Positions 54,449 to 62,918 of a DNA stretch of 64,000 bases are shown one piece after another; position 1 is the stretch's first letter, and the number at the start of each line of letters is the position of its first letter. This stretch comes from SLDF01 sp964537925 (GTDB lineage: Bacteria; Bacteroidota; Bacteroidia; Chitinophagales; Saprospiraceae). The notes under the pieces were generated by a model that worked only from the letters and a program-made list of their open reading frames with translations, did no database searches and had not been told where the DNA came from. A program made the position numbers and the translations under genes. The stretch covers positions 248,001 through 312,000 of the forward strand of contig CAZICV010000004.1 in assembly GCA_964537925.1 (NCBI GenBank), read 5' to 3'.

Positions 54449-55582
54449 ATGATCAAAGCCTTCAAATACCTATGCCCTGCTTTCCTGGTATGCCTGGTTT
54501 TCTCCTGCAGCAGCGAGAGCCCGATCCCGGCAGGATCGGTCGCGGCCCTGAAAGACAGGTTCGAAGACGACTTCCTGATCGGTGTTGCCGTCAATACGGA
54601 CCAGATCTATGAAAAAGACGCCAGGGCGGCAGCGATCATTTCCAGGGAGTTCAACTCCCTGACGGCCGAGAACATCATGAAATGCGAGATCATACACCCG
54701 GAGTGGAGCACCTATGACTTTGAGGCTGCAGACAAGCTGGCCGACTACAGTGAAAAAAGCGGCATGTTCCTGGTAGGGCATACTCTTATATGGCACAGCC
54801 AGCTGGCCCCGTTCGTGCAGCAGATCCGCTCACAGGACTCCATGCGGCTCTTCCTACAGGAACACATCACTACAATCGTACAGCGCTACGACGGCAAAGT
54901 ACAAGGCTGGGATGTGGTCAATGAAGCGCTGGAAGAGGATGGCAGTTTTCGCAAATCCGTATTCTATGAGCTCCTGGGCGAAGCCTATATCGTGGAGGCC
55001 TTCCGCCTTGCACAGGCTGCCAGCCCGGACACAGAGCTTTACTACAACGACTACAACATCGAGAATCCCCGGAAAAGAGCCGGCGCCATCCGGATCGTCA
55101 AAATGCTGCAGGAAAATGGAATACGGATAGACGGTGTTGGTATCCAGGGACACTGGTCGCTGAAAAACTTCCCTCTCGAAGAGCTGGAAAAAAGCATCCT
55201 TGAGTTTTCTGCCCTGGGCGTCAAAGTCATGATCACGGAACTGGATCTCGGTGTACTGCCCAATCCCTGGGATATGACCGGAGCAGACGTGAACGAAAAC
55301 TTTGAATATGATCCAGCGATGAACCCGTATACAGCCGGGTTGCCACAAGAAGTCAGCAATGAATTCACGGAGAAATACACAGCCCTGTTCCAACTGCTGC
55401 GCAAGCACAAAGACAAAATACACAGGGTCACATTCTGGGGGTTGAGCGACGCCAATTCCTGGCTCAACGACTGGCCCGTGAAGAACAGGACCAACTACCC
55501 GTTGCTATTTGACCGCAATTATGAACCGAAGCCCGCATACTTCAGTATCGGCAACGACCGCGCACCTCACCGCAAATCCTGA
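54449..55582 (+). CDS. GH10 endo-xylanase (lipoprotein), rightward operon
   Basis: 377 residues from ATG 54449. The frame is open upstream, but there it lies inside GH67. SPII signal with Cys20 (LVCLVFSC). The barrel contains SLTAENIMKCE, VGHTLIWHSQ, acid/base Glu159 in WDVVNE, YYNDYN and nucleophile Glu264 in MITELDLG. It is similar in design to the last gene of the leftward operon, so the locus has three GH10 enzymes. Its place between the GH67 and transporter genes suggests work on imported oligomers. Confidence 0.95.
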   Translation: MIKAFKYLCPAFLVCLVFSCSSESPIPAGSVAALKDRFEDDFLIGVAVNTDQIYEKDARAAAIISREFNSLTAENIMKCEIIHPEWSTYDFEAADKLADYSEKSGMFLVGHTLIWHSQLAPFVQQIRSQDSMRLFLQEHITTIVQRYDGKVQGWDVVNEALEEDGSFRKSVFYELLGEAYIVEAFRLAQAASPDTELYYNDYNIENPRKRAGAIRIVKMLQENGIRIDGVGIQGHWSLKNFPLEELEKSILEFSALGVKVMITELDLGVLPNPWDMTGADVNENFEYDPAMNPYTAGLPQEVSNEFTEKYTALFQLLRKHKDKIHRVTFWGLSDANSWLNDWPVKNRTNYPLLFDRNYEPKPAYFSIGNDRAPHRKS

Positions 55583-55589
55583 ATGACCC

Positions 55590-57029
55590 ATGAACGAAGC
55601 GAGCCATAAACTGTCCGTAGTCGAGAAAGTAGGCTACAGCCTGGGAGACCTGGCTGCCAACCTGGTGTTTCAGACCCTGATCACCTACCTGGCTTATTTC
55701 TACACGGATATCTACGGTCTGGAGACCACCGACGCTTCAGCTGTCATGCTGTCGGTAGGCCTGGTCGCGGCCTTTGGGTTCAACCCGCTCATAGGTGCGC
55801 TTGCAGACAGGACCGTCTCAAAATGGGGTAAGTTCAGGCCGTGGATATTATATACAGCTATTCCGCTGGGTACAGCCGCACTGCTGGCATTCAGCACCCC
55901 TGATTTTTCTTACAAGGGAAAAGTGGTCTACGCGATCGCTACCTATACCCTGCTCCTGCTGCTCTATGCTGCCAATAACCTGCCCTATTCCGCACTGAGC
56001 GGCGTCATCACAGGCAGCATGAAAGAACGCAACAGCATATCTGCCTACCGTTTTGTCGCGGTCATGTTTGCCCAGTTCTTCGTGCAGGTATTCATGCTTT
56101 CGATCATAGAGACTGCGGGCAGCGGTGACAAGTCTGCAGGTATCGAAAAAGTCATGACCTGGCTGGCGGTCATCGGCACACTCCTGCTCCTGGTCACGTT
56201 CTTTACCACCAGGGAACGTATCGTGCCCAAACCCGAGCAAAGATCGAGCCTGAAAGAGGACCTGGGCGACCTGCTACGGAACGCTCCATGGCTCATCATG
56301 CTGGCGGTCACTACACTGGTTTTCATCACCCTAGCCATGAAGGGCGGTGCTTATGTATACTATTTCAAGAACTATGTCGACAGGGAAAGTCTTTCAGATC
56401 TTGCAGACCCCATAACCGGGTATTTATCCGGCCTCGGGCTCAATTTTTTCGGAAAGGATCCTGTTTCAGCCGGATTCGGTCTGTTCAATGCCGGCGGCAT
56501 CATCTTCATGATCGCGGGGATTACCCTGTCAAAAGGGTTAGCCGACAGATACGGCAAGAGGGATGTGTTCGGGATAGCGTTGTTCATCTCGGCCCTGTTC
56601 ATCCTGCTGTTCTACTTTATCCCGTCACAATCAGTGACAGTGATGTTTGCAGCGCAGATCCTGCACGGTTTCTTCTATGGAATTACGATCCCGCTGCTGT
56701 GGGCCATGATCGCAGATGTCGCCGACTACAGCGAGTGGAAAAACAACCGCCGTGCCACGGCCATCATTTTTTCCGCCATGATGGCGGGCCTGAAAGTAGG
56801 ATTGAGCATTGGCGGGGCTTTGCTGGCATGGATACTCGGACTTTACGACTATGTACCCAACAGCGACGCCGTCCAGACAAGTTCAGCCATCCGGAGTACA
56901 AAGCTACTGGTAAGTGTTTTTCCTGCCATCCCCCTGATCGTATGTGCCGGACTACTCTTCTTTTACGCGATCAACAGGAAGCTGGAAGTACAGATCGAGT
57001 CCGACCTGTACCAGCGACGCCAGGTATAA
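55590..57029 (+). CDS. GPH-family (MelB-like) sugar transporter of the MFS
   Basis: 479 residues with twelve predicted helices. The N-terminus EKVGYSLGDLAANLVFQTLITYLAYFYTDIYG is the signature opening of glycoside-pentoside-hexuronide:cation symporters. It continues with FNPLIGALADRTVSKWGKFRPW (MFS loop 2-3 motif) and, later, PLLWAMIADVADYSEWKNNRRATAI, the family's second signature. It should carry xylobiose, xylose or uronate across the inner membrane with a cation. It is the link between the periplasmic enzymes and the cytoplasmic GH43. Confidence 0.93.
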   Translation: MNEASHKLSVVEKVGYSLGDLAANLVFQTLITYLAYFYTDIYGLETTDASAVMLSVGLVAAFGFNPLIGALADRTVSKWGKFRPWILYTAIPLGTAALLAFSTPDFSYKGKVVYAIATYTLLLLLYAANNLPYSALSGVITGSMKERNSISAYRFVAVMFAQFFVQVFMLSIIETAGSGDKSAGIEKVMTWLAVIGTLLLLVTFFTTRERIVPKPEQRSSLKEDLGDLLRNAPWLIMLAVTTLVFITLAMKGGAYVYYFKNYVDRESLSDLADPITGYLSGLGLNFFGKDPVSAGFGLFNAGGIIFMIAGITLSKGLADRYGKRDVFGIALFISALFILLFYFIPSQSVTVMFAAQILHGFFYGITIPLLWAMIADVADYSEWKNNRRATAIIFSAMMAGLKVGLSIGGALLAWILGLYDYVPNSDAVQTSSAIRSTKLLVSVFPAIPLIVCAGLLFFYAINRKLEVQIESDLYQRRQV

Positions 57030-57054
57030 ATAAATCATCAAAAAAGCACAGACA

Positions 57055-58095
57055 ATGCCCGAAACCCCGGCCGACCAGATGAACGATTTGAACGCGAGCG
57101 CTATTCCACAGCCCCTGGTCACACATATATATATCGCTGATCCCTCAGCTCATGTATTCGAAGGGAAACTGTACATATACCCCTCGCACGATATCGTCAA
57201 CGATATACCGCATGACGACCTGGGAAGCCAGTACGCAATGGAAGACTACCATGTATTCAGGATGGATTCGCCCGATTCGGCTGCCGAAGACTGCGGACAG
57301 GCGCTCCATGTCAGGGATGTACCCTGGGCCGACAAGCAAATGTGGGCGCCGGATGCAGCCGAAAAAGACGGCATTTACTACCTGTATTTCCCTGCCAAAC
57401 GCCCGGACGGTATATTCCAGATAGGCGTTGCCGTCTCCGGCAGGCCGGAAGGACCTTTCACCCCACAGCCTCTGCCGATACCTGGTAGCTACTCAATCGA
57501 TCCGGCCGTATTCAAGGATGACGACGGGCAGTACTTCATGTACTTTGGCGGCATCTGGGGAGGACAGTTACAAAACTACAGGGCCAACCGGTATGCCCCC
57601 GACCATGGGCTCCCGGCAGACAATGAGCCGGCCCTGGGACCACGGGTGGCACTGCTGACAGGCGATATGCGCTCATTCGCAGAAGAAGTCCGGGAGATAA
57701 CCATACTGGACGAAAGCGGCGCTCCTCTGCTGGCAGGTGACAGTGACCGGAGATTCTTCGAAGCTGCCTGGATGCACAGGTACCGAGACACGTACTATTT
57801 TTCCTACAGTACAGGGGATACACACTATCTCTGCTACGCTACAGGGGACAGTCCTTACGGCCCATTCACCTATAGAGGACAAATACTCACTCCGGTCATT
57901 GGCTGGACCACTCATCACTCGATCTGCGCCTTTGGCGACAGGTGGTACTTGTTCTACCACGATGCAAGTCTGTCCGGCGGACAATCCCACCTGCGCTCCG
58001 TCAAAATGACAGAACTCCTGTACGACGACAAAGGCAGGATCATCACCCTGCATCCGTACGGCGATTCATCCATCAACCAACTGACTGAACACTGA
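57055..58095 (+). CDS. GH43 glycosidase (probable beta-xylosidase/arabinofuranosidase)
   Basis: 346 residues with no signal peptide, so cytoplasmic. The five-bladed propeller carries the GH43 triad: base Asp in IADPSAHVFEGKLYIYPSHD, the pKa-modulating Asp in YSIDPAVFKDDDG and the acid Glu in FFEAAWMHRYRDTYYFSYS. It cleaves non-reducing-end xylose or arabinose from imported oligomers. As no GH3 or GH39 xylosidase is in the window, a beta-xylosidase role is likely. It is one base ahead of the SDR gene. Confidence 0.9.
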   Translation: MPETPADQMNDLNASAIPQPLVTHIYIADPSAHVFEGKLYIYPSHDIVNDIPHDDLGSQYAMEDYHVFRMDSPDSAAEDCGQALHVRDVPWADKQMWAPDAAEKDGIYYLYFPAKRPDGIFQIGVAVSGRPEGPFTPQPLPIPGSYSIDPAVFKDDDGQYFMYFGGIWGGQLQNYRANRYAPDHGLPADNEPALGPRVALLTGDMRSFAEEVREITILDESGAPLLAGDSDRRFFEAAWMHRYRDTYYFSYSTGDTHYLCYATGDSPYGPFTYRGQILTPVIGWTTHHSICAFGDRWYLFYHDASLSGGQSHLRSVKMTELLYDDKGRIITLHPYGDSSINQLTEH

Positions 58096-58096
58096 T

Positions 58097-58843
58097 ATGT
58101 CCGCTCACAAAGTCGCGATTGTCACCGGAGGTTCTTCGGGTATAGGTCTGGCCATAGCTGCAAGACTGATTTCAGATGGCTGCAGGGTAGTGATCACAGG
58201 CAGGGATGCAGACAAACTGCAAGCTGCACAGGTATCGCTGGGAGAGTATTGCACATCGATACAGGCTGATGTATCCGACCTCAGCGGCCTGCCGGGCCTT
58301 GCAGGGCAGGTGTACGAGCAATACGGCAGTATAGATATACTGGTCAATAACGCCGGGATCAACCTGAAAAAACCGGTCGCGGATGTCTCGGACGATGATT
58401 TCCGGCGTATCCTGGATGTCAATACAGCCGGTGTATTTGCGCTCACCCGTGAAGTAATCCGCTATATGACCCTTCAGCCGCAGAAAGGGGTGATCGTCAA
58501 TATCTCCTCCATGGCTGCGCAATACGGCATTCCCTATGTAATCGCTTACACGGCTTCCAAGACAGCCATCGACGGTATGACCAGAGCTCTGGCGGCAGAG
58601 CTCGGACCGCTTGGTATCAGGGTCAATGCGGTAGCGCCCGGCTTCATCAGGACGCCTATGTCATCCAGGGCGCTCGATAATGATCCGGCCCGAAGAGAAC
58701 GCGTCCTTACCAGAACTCCGCTTGGCAGGCTCGGCGAACCCGAAGATGTAGCGAACGCTGTCTCGTTCCTTGTCTCCGGGGAGGCAAAATTCATCACAGG
58801 TGTCGTACTGATGGTCGACGGAGGCAATTCCATAGGATTTTAA
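58097..58843 (+). CDS. Classical SDR oxidoreductase, probable D-fructuronate/D-mannonate reductase
   Basis: 248 residues. Rossmann motif TGGSSGIG, NNAG, catalytic Ser in ISSMAAQ and the YTASK pair, with the FabG-like end GVVLMVDGGNSIGF. The sequence alone says only classical SDR. Its position directly before mannonate dehydratase suggests that it fills the UxuB step (fructuronate + NAD(P)H to mannonate), as the SDR-type UxuB of Bacillus does. It is not homologous to the long-chain E. coli UxuB. Starts one base after the GH43 stop. Confidence 0.82.
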   Translation: MSAHKVAIVTGGSSGIGLAIAARLISDGCRVVITGRDADKLQAAQVSLGEYCTSIQADVSDLSGLPGLAGQVYEQYGSIDILVNNAGINLKKPVADVSDDDFRRILDVNTAGVFALTREVIRYMTLQPQKGVIVNISSMAAQYGIPYVIAYTASKTAIDGMTRALAAELGPLGIRVNAVAPGFIRTPMSSRALDNDPARRERVLTRTPLGRLGEPEDVANAVSFLVSGEAKFITGVVLMVDGGNSIGF

Positions 58844-58850
58844 GCACGGG

Positions 58851-60050
58851 ATGACTATGACGCAGGTAAAAATGACGGAAAGCATGCGGTGGTTTGGCCC
58901 CGGAGACCCGGTCTCGCTGCGCGATATCGCCCAGGCAGGCTGCAGCAGTGTCGTATCCGCCCTGCACAACTATGCCCCGGGTGAGGTCTGGCCTTATGAA
59001 GAGATAGCAGCTTACAAAAGACATATTGACTCCGCAGGACTCGGATGGGAAGTCGTCGAAAGCCTGCCTGTCCACGATCACATCAAGATGGGCTACCCCG
59101 ACCGGGACCTGCTCATCGACAATTATACCAAGTCCCTGCGCAACCTGGCAAAAGCAGGTGTATACATCGTCACGTACAATTTCATGCCTTTGCTGGATTG
59201 GCTCAGGACAGATATACATCACCGTACGCCGAGCGGCGCCGAGATACTGTATTTCTCCAGGAAAGACTACGCAGTATTTGACCTGTTTGTCCTGGAGAGA
59301 GCCGGTGCTGCCGACGCATTTACCGCTGAAGAGGTGGCTGCACTCAGGGCCTATGCCGACACTATGGAAGCCGACCGGGCGGACACACTCAGCAAAAGCC
59401 TGCTGATGGCGCTTCCGGGCACCGAAGAGCACTTTACGCCAGACCTGCTGAAGAGAAAACTGGCTGAATACGCCCATATCACCCCGGAACAACTGCGCGA
59501 AAACCTGGTCTATTTCCTGGAAAAGATCTGCCCTGTCGCCGACGAACTCGGTGTGCACCTCACGATCCACCCGGACGATCCGCCGTTCCCGGTATTCGGA
59601 CTCCCGCGGATCGCCAGTACATACCAGGATCTCAGGTACTTGTTCGAACGTGTGCCCAACCCTTCCAATGGCCTGTGTTTCTGCACCGGCTCATTGGGCG
59701 CCAGGCTGGACAACGACCTGGTACAGATCCTCGGGGAACTGGGCAGCAGGGTCCGCTTTCTTCATCTCCGCAACACGAAGACGATGGACAACGGCGACTT
59801 CTACGAAGCAGACCACCTGTACGGCGATACGGATATGTATGCCGTGATCAGGGAAGTGCTGGCGCTCATGTCACGGGAGGGACGCAATATCGTGATGAGA
59901 CCTGACCACGGCCCCAGGATCATGGACGATCTGCAGAAGGAACATTATCCCGGCTATTCGGTCATCGGCAGGCTCAAAGGGCTTGCAGAACTGCGAGGCG
60001 TTGAATACGCGTTGCTGCGGTCGGGCGATTATATCACACGAATCAGCTAA
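58851..60050 (+). CDS. uxuA: D-mannonate dehydratase
   Basis: 399 residues, the normal UxuA length. Motifs include MRWFGPGDPVSLRDIAQAGC, VVESLPVHDHIK, YNFMPLLDWLRTD, LTIHPDDPPFPVFGLPRI (metal-site His), CFCTGSLGAR and MRPDHGPRI. It dehydrates D-mannonate to 2-keto-3-deoxygluconate, the fate of glucuronic acid cut from xylan. The upstream isomerase (UxaC) and downstream KdgK/KdgA are not in the window. It starts seven bases after the SDR stop. Confidence 0.95.
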   Translation: MTMTQVKMTESMRWFGPGDPVSLRDIAQAGCSSVVSALHNYAPGEVWPYEEIAAYKRHIDSAGLGWEVVESLPVHDHIKMGYPDRDLLIDNYTKSLRNLAKAGVYIVTYNFMPLLDWLRTDIHHRTPSGAEILYFSRKDYAVFDLFVLERAGAADAFTAEEVAALRAYADTMEADRADTLSKSLLMALPGTEEHFTPDLLKRKLAEYAHITPEQLRENLVYFLEKICPVADELGVHLTIHPDDPPFPVFGLPRIASTYQDLRYLFERVPNPSNGLCFCTGSLGARLDNDLVQILGELGSRVRFLHLRNTKTMDNGDFYEADHLYGDTDMYAVIREVLALMSREGRNIVMRPDHGPRIMDDLQKEHYPGYSVIGRLKGLAELRGVEYALLRSGDYITRIS

Positions 60051-60059
60051 GGAACCGAT

Positions 60060-61532
60060 ATGTATAGCTTAGGAATAGATTTAGGCAGTTCGTCCGTCAA
60101 AGTAGCCCTGGTAGATGCCGGTTTTGGCACACCTCCTGTGCTCGTCCGCTACCCTGAACAGGAGATGAGTATCAGCAGCCCGCATACAGGCTGGGCGGAG
60201 CAACACCCGGACGACTGGTGGGCCTATGCCGTACTCGGCATACAGAAGGTACTTGCAGAATCCGGTATCAAGCCCTCGGAGATCAGGTCTATAGGTATAG
60301 CCTACCAGATGCACGGTCTCGTAGTCGTAGGAAAAGACGGCCGCCCCCTGCGTCCTTCGATCATCTGGTGCGACAGCAGGGCTGTACAGAGCGGCGATGA
60401 AATGAGTGCTGCGCTCCCACCGGATATCATCCGCAGCCGCCTCTTCAATCGCTTCGGGAATTTCACGGCAGCCAAGCTGAAATGGGTAAAAGATCACGAA
60501 CCACAGATATTCGGACAGATATACAAGATCATGTTACCCGGCGACTATATCGCCTACAAGATGAGCAATCAGTTCACCTCCACCTTCACCGGCATGTCCG
60601 AAGGTATATTCTGGGACTTCCCCGCCAATAAGGTCTCTACGGAGGTAGCGGAACTGATCGGCATATCCCCCGACCTGTTCCCGGAGCTGGGAAGCAGCTA
60701 CGATGTACTCGCCCGCACCGACGAATCATTCGAAAGCCTGACAGGTATCCCGAAAGGAACACCTATATCCTACCGATCGGGCGACCAGCCGAACAATGCC
60801 TTCGCATTGGGTGTGCTCCGGGATGGCGAGGCAGCGGGCACGGCAGGTACGTCCGGTGTCATATACGGCGTGAGCAAGTCGATCAATTTTGACGAGCAGG
60901 CAAGGGTCAATACATTTGCTCACGTCAACCACAGCCTCACAGCTCCTTCCTACGGTACGCTGCTGTGTATCAACGGGACTGGGATCATGTACCAGTGGAT
61001 CAGGAAGAATTTCTTTCCCGATGCTACTTATGCGGAATGTGAACAGATCGCAACCCTGGTATCGTCCGCAGGAGTGCTGAGCCTGCCCTTTGGCAACGGG
61101 GCAGAACGCATACTGGAAAACCGCACGCCGGGGGCATGCTTTCACGGCCTGGACCTGAACAGGCACGACAAGAGAAATCTCCTGAGGGCCGGGCTCGAAG
61201 GCATTGCCTTCTCCTTCGTATATGGCCTCGGGATACTGCAGGAGATGGGTATCCGCATAAGCAGTATGCGGGTGGGCGCCGACAACCTGTTCCAGTCCGG
61301 GATACTCGCGCAGGTCATTGCAGATCTCGGCGATTTGCAAATAGATATCTACGAGACCACCGGGGCCATCGGGGCAGCCAAAGGCAGCGCCTACGGGGCA
61401 GGACTTATCGACAACCTGGACAATGCACACCGTGACCTGTCCCCTTCCCGGTCCTATACCCCCGGCAAAGAAACAGACGATACAAAAGATACATACGAGA
61501 AATGGCGTAGCCTATTGAATAACAATTTATAA
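60060..61532 (+). CDS. xylB: Xylulokinase
   Basis: 490 residues, FGGY family. It begins YSLGIDLGSSSVKVALVD (phosphate-1), then GIAYQMHGLVVVGKDG and PSIIWCDSRA, TAAKLKWVKDHEP, and in the C-terminal half GTSGVIYGVSK and GADNLFQSGILAQVIADLG. It phosphorylates D-xylulose to xylulose 5-phosphate. It immediately precedes xylA, and the co-located pair strengthens the call. Confidence 0.95.
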   Translation: MYSLGIDLGSSSVKVALVDAGFGTPPVLVRYPEQEMSISSPHTGWAEQHPDDWWAYAVLGIQKVLAESGIKPSEIRSIGIAYQMHGLVVVGKDGRPLRPSIIWCDSRAVQSGDEMSAALPPDIIRSRLFNRFGNFTAAKLKWVKDHEPQIFGQIYKIMLPGDYIAYKMSNQFTSTFTGMSEGIFWDFPANKVSTEVAELIGISPDLFPELGSSYDVLARTDESFESLTGIPKGTPISYRSGDQPNNAFALGVLRDGEAAGTAGTSGVIYGVSKSINFDEQARVNTFAHVNHSLTAPSYGTLLCINGTGIMYQWIRKNFFPDATYAECEQIATLVSSAGVLSLPFGNGAERILENRTPGACFHGLDLNRHDKRNLLRAGLEGIAFSFVYGLGILQEMGIRISSMRVGADNLFQSGILAQVIADLGDLQIDIYETTGAIGAAKGSAYGAGLIDNLDNAHRDLSPSRSYTPGKETDDTKDTYEKWRSLLNNNL

Positions 61533-61543
61533 AATGATGTAAT

Positions 61544-62869
61544 ATGATTTTGGTCGAAAACAAGGAGTATTTCAAGGGCATAGGAAAGATCGGATATGAA
61601 GGCAAGGACTCTACCAACCCGCTTGCCTTCAAACACTACGACAAGAACAAAACCGTAGGCGGCAAAACAATGGGCGAGCATTTCAGATTTGCCATCGCCT
61701 ACTGGCACAGCTTCTGTGCTGCCGGGGCTGATCCGTTCGGTTCAGGTACCCGGCCGATGCCCTGGCTGGAGGCTGCGGATCCCCTACAGCGTGCCAAAGA
61801 CAAAGCTGATGCGGCATTCGAGCTGATCACCAAACTGGGAGCGGACTATTACTGCTTCCACGACTTTGATCTCGTAGATGAGGCTGAGGATATCGGCGAG
61901 TCCGAGCGCAGGCTGGGTATCATCACCGATTACCTGGCCGAAAAGCAAAAAGCCAGTGGGGTACAACTGCTGTGGGGAACCGCCAACCTGTTCTCACATC
62001 CGCGCTATATGAACGGAGCTGCTACCAACCCCGATTTCAGCGTCGTGGCGCATGCCTCCCTGCAGGTCAAGAACGCATTGGATGCCACGATCAAGCTGGG
62101 CGGAGCGAATTATGTCTTCTGGGGAGGCCGCGAGGGCTATATGTCGCTGCTCAATACCAACATGAAAAGAGAGCTGGATCACCTGGCCCGCTTTCTCGGC
62201 AATGCACGGGACTATGCCAGGAGCCAGGGCTTCAAAGGCTGGTTTTTCCTGGAGCCCAAGCCCATGGAGCCATCCAAGCACCAGTATGATTTCGATGCCG
62301 CTACCTGTCTCAATTTTCTCCGTCAATACGACCTGCTGGGCGACTTCAAACTCAACATCGAGGTAAACCACGCCACGCTGGCACAACACACTTTCCAGCA
62401 CGAACTACAGGTTGCTGCCGACAGCGGTACACTCGGCAGTATAGACGCCAACAGAGGTGATTACCAGAACGGGTGGGATACCGACCAGTTTCCCAACAAT
62501 GTTCTCGAGCTCACCGAAGCCCTGCTGGTCATCCTGGAAGCCGGAGGATTGCAAGGCGGCGGTGTCAACTTCGACGCAAAGATCCGGCGCAACTCCACCG
62601 ATCCCGAAGACATCTTCCTGGCGCATATCGGCGGTATGGATGCCTTTGCAAGAGCGCTGGTTGCCGCAGACAATATACTGAGCCGCTCGGCCTATAGACA
62701 ACTCAGAGCCGAGCGCTACAAGTCATTTGACTCCGGGGACGGAGCGCTGTTCGAGTCCGGCAGCCTTTCGCTGGAGGCACTGGCTGCTATCGCCCGCAAC
62801 CAGGGGGAGCTCCCACAGACAAGCGGTAAGCAGGAGCTGTATGAGAACATCGTAAACCAGTTTTGCTAG
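61544..62869 (+). CDS. xylA: Xylose isomerase
   Basis: 441 residues, the longer class II form. Motifs: YWHSFCAAGADPFG, YYCFHDFDLVDE (catalytic His), WGGREGYMSLLNTNM, FLEPKPMEPSKHQYDFD (metal Glu and Lys), NIEVNHATLAQHTFQHEL and GSIDANRGDYQNGWDTDQFP. It interconverts D-xylose and D-xylulose using divalent metal in the cytoplasm. Eleven bases after xylB. Confidence 0.97.
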   Translation: MILVENKEYFKGIGKIGYEGKDSTNPLAFKHYDKNKTVGGKTMGEHFRFAIAYWHSFCAAGADPFGSGTRPMPWLEAADPLQRAKDKADAAFELITKLGADYYCFHDFDLVDEAEDIGESERRLGIITDYLAEKQKASGVQLLWGTANLFSHPRYMNGAATNPDFSVVAHASLQVKNALDATIKLGGANYVFWGGREGYMSLLNTNMKRELDHLARFLGNARDYARSQGFKGWFFLEPKPMEPSKHQYDFDAATCLNFLRQYDLLGDFKLNIEVNHATLAQHTFQHELQVAADSGTLGSIDANRGDYQNGWDTDQFPNNVLELTEALLVILEAGGLQGGGVNFDAKIRRNSTDPEDIFLAHIGGMDAFARALVAADNILSRSAYRQLRAERYKSFDSGDGALFESGSLSLEALAAIARNQGELPQTSGKQELYENIVNQFC

Positions 62870-62918
62870 TCAGATAGATCCACAACCAAACTCCGGCAAG
62901 ACCGGAACATACTTGATC

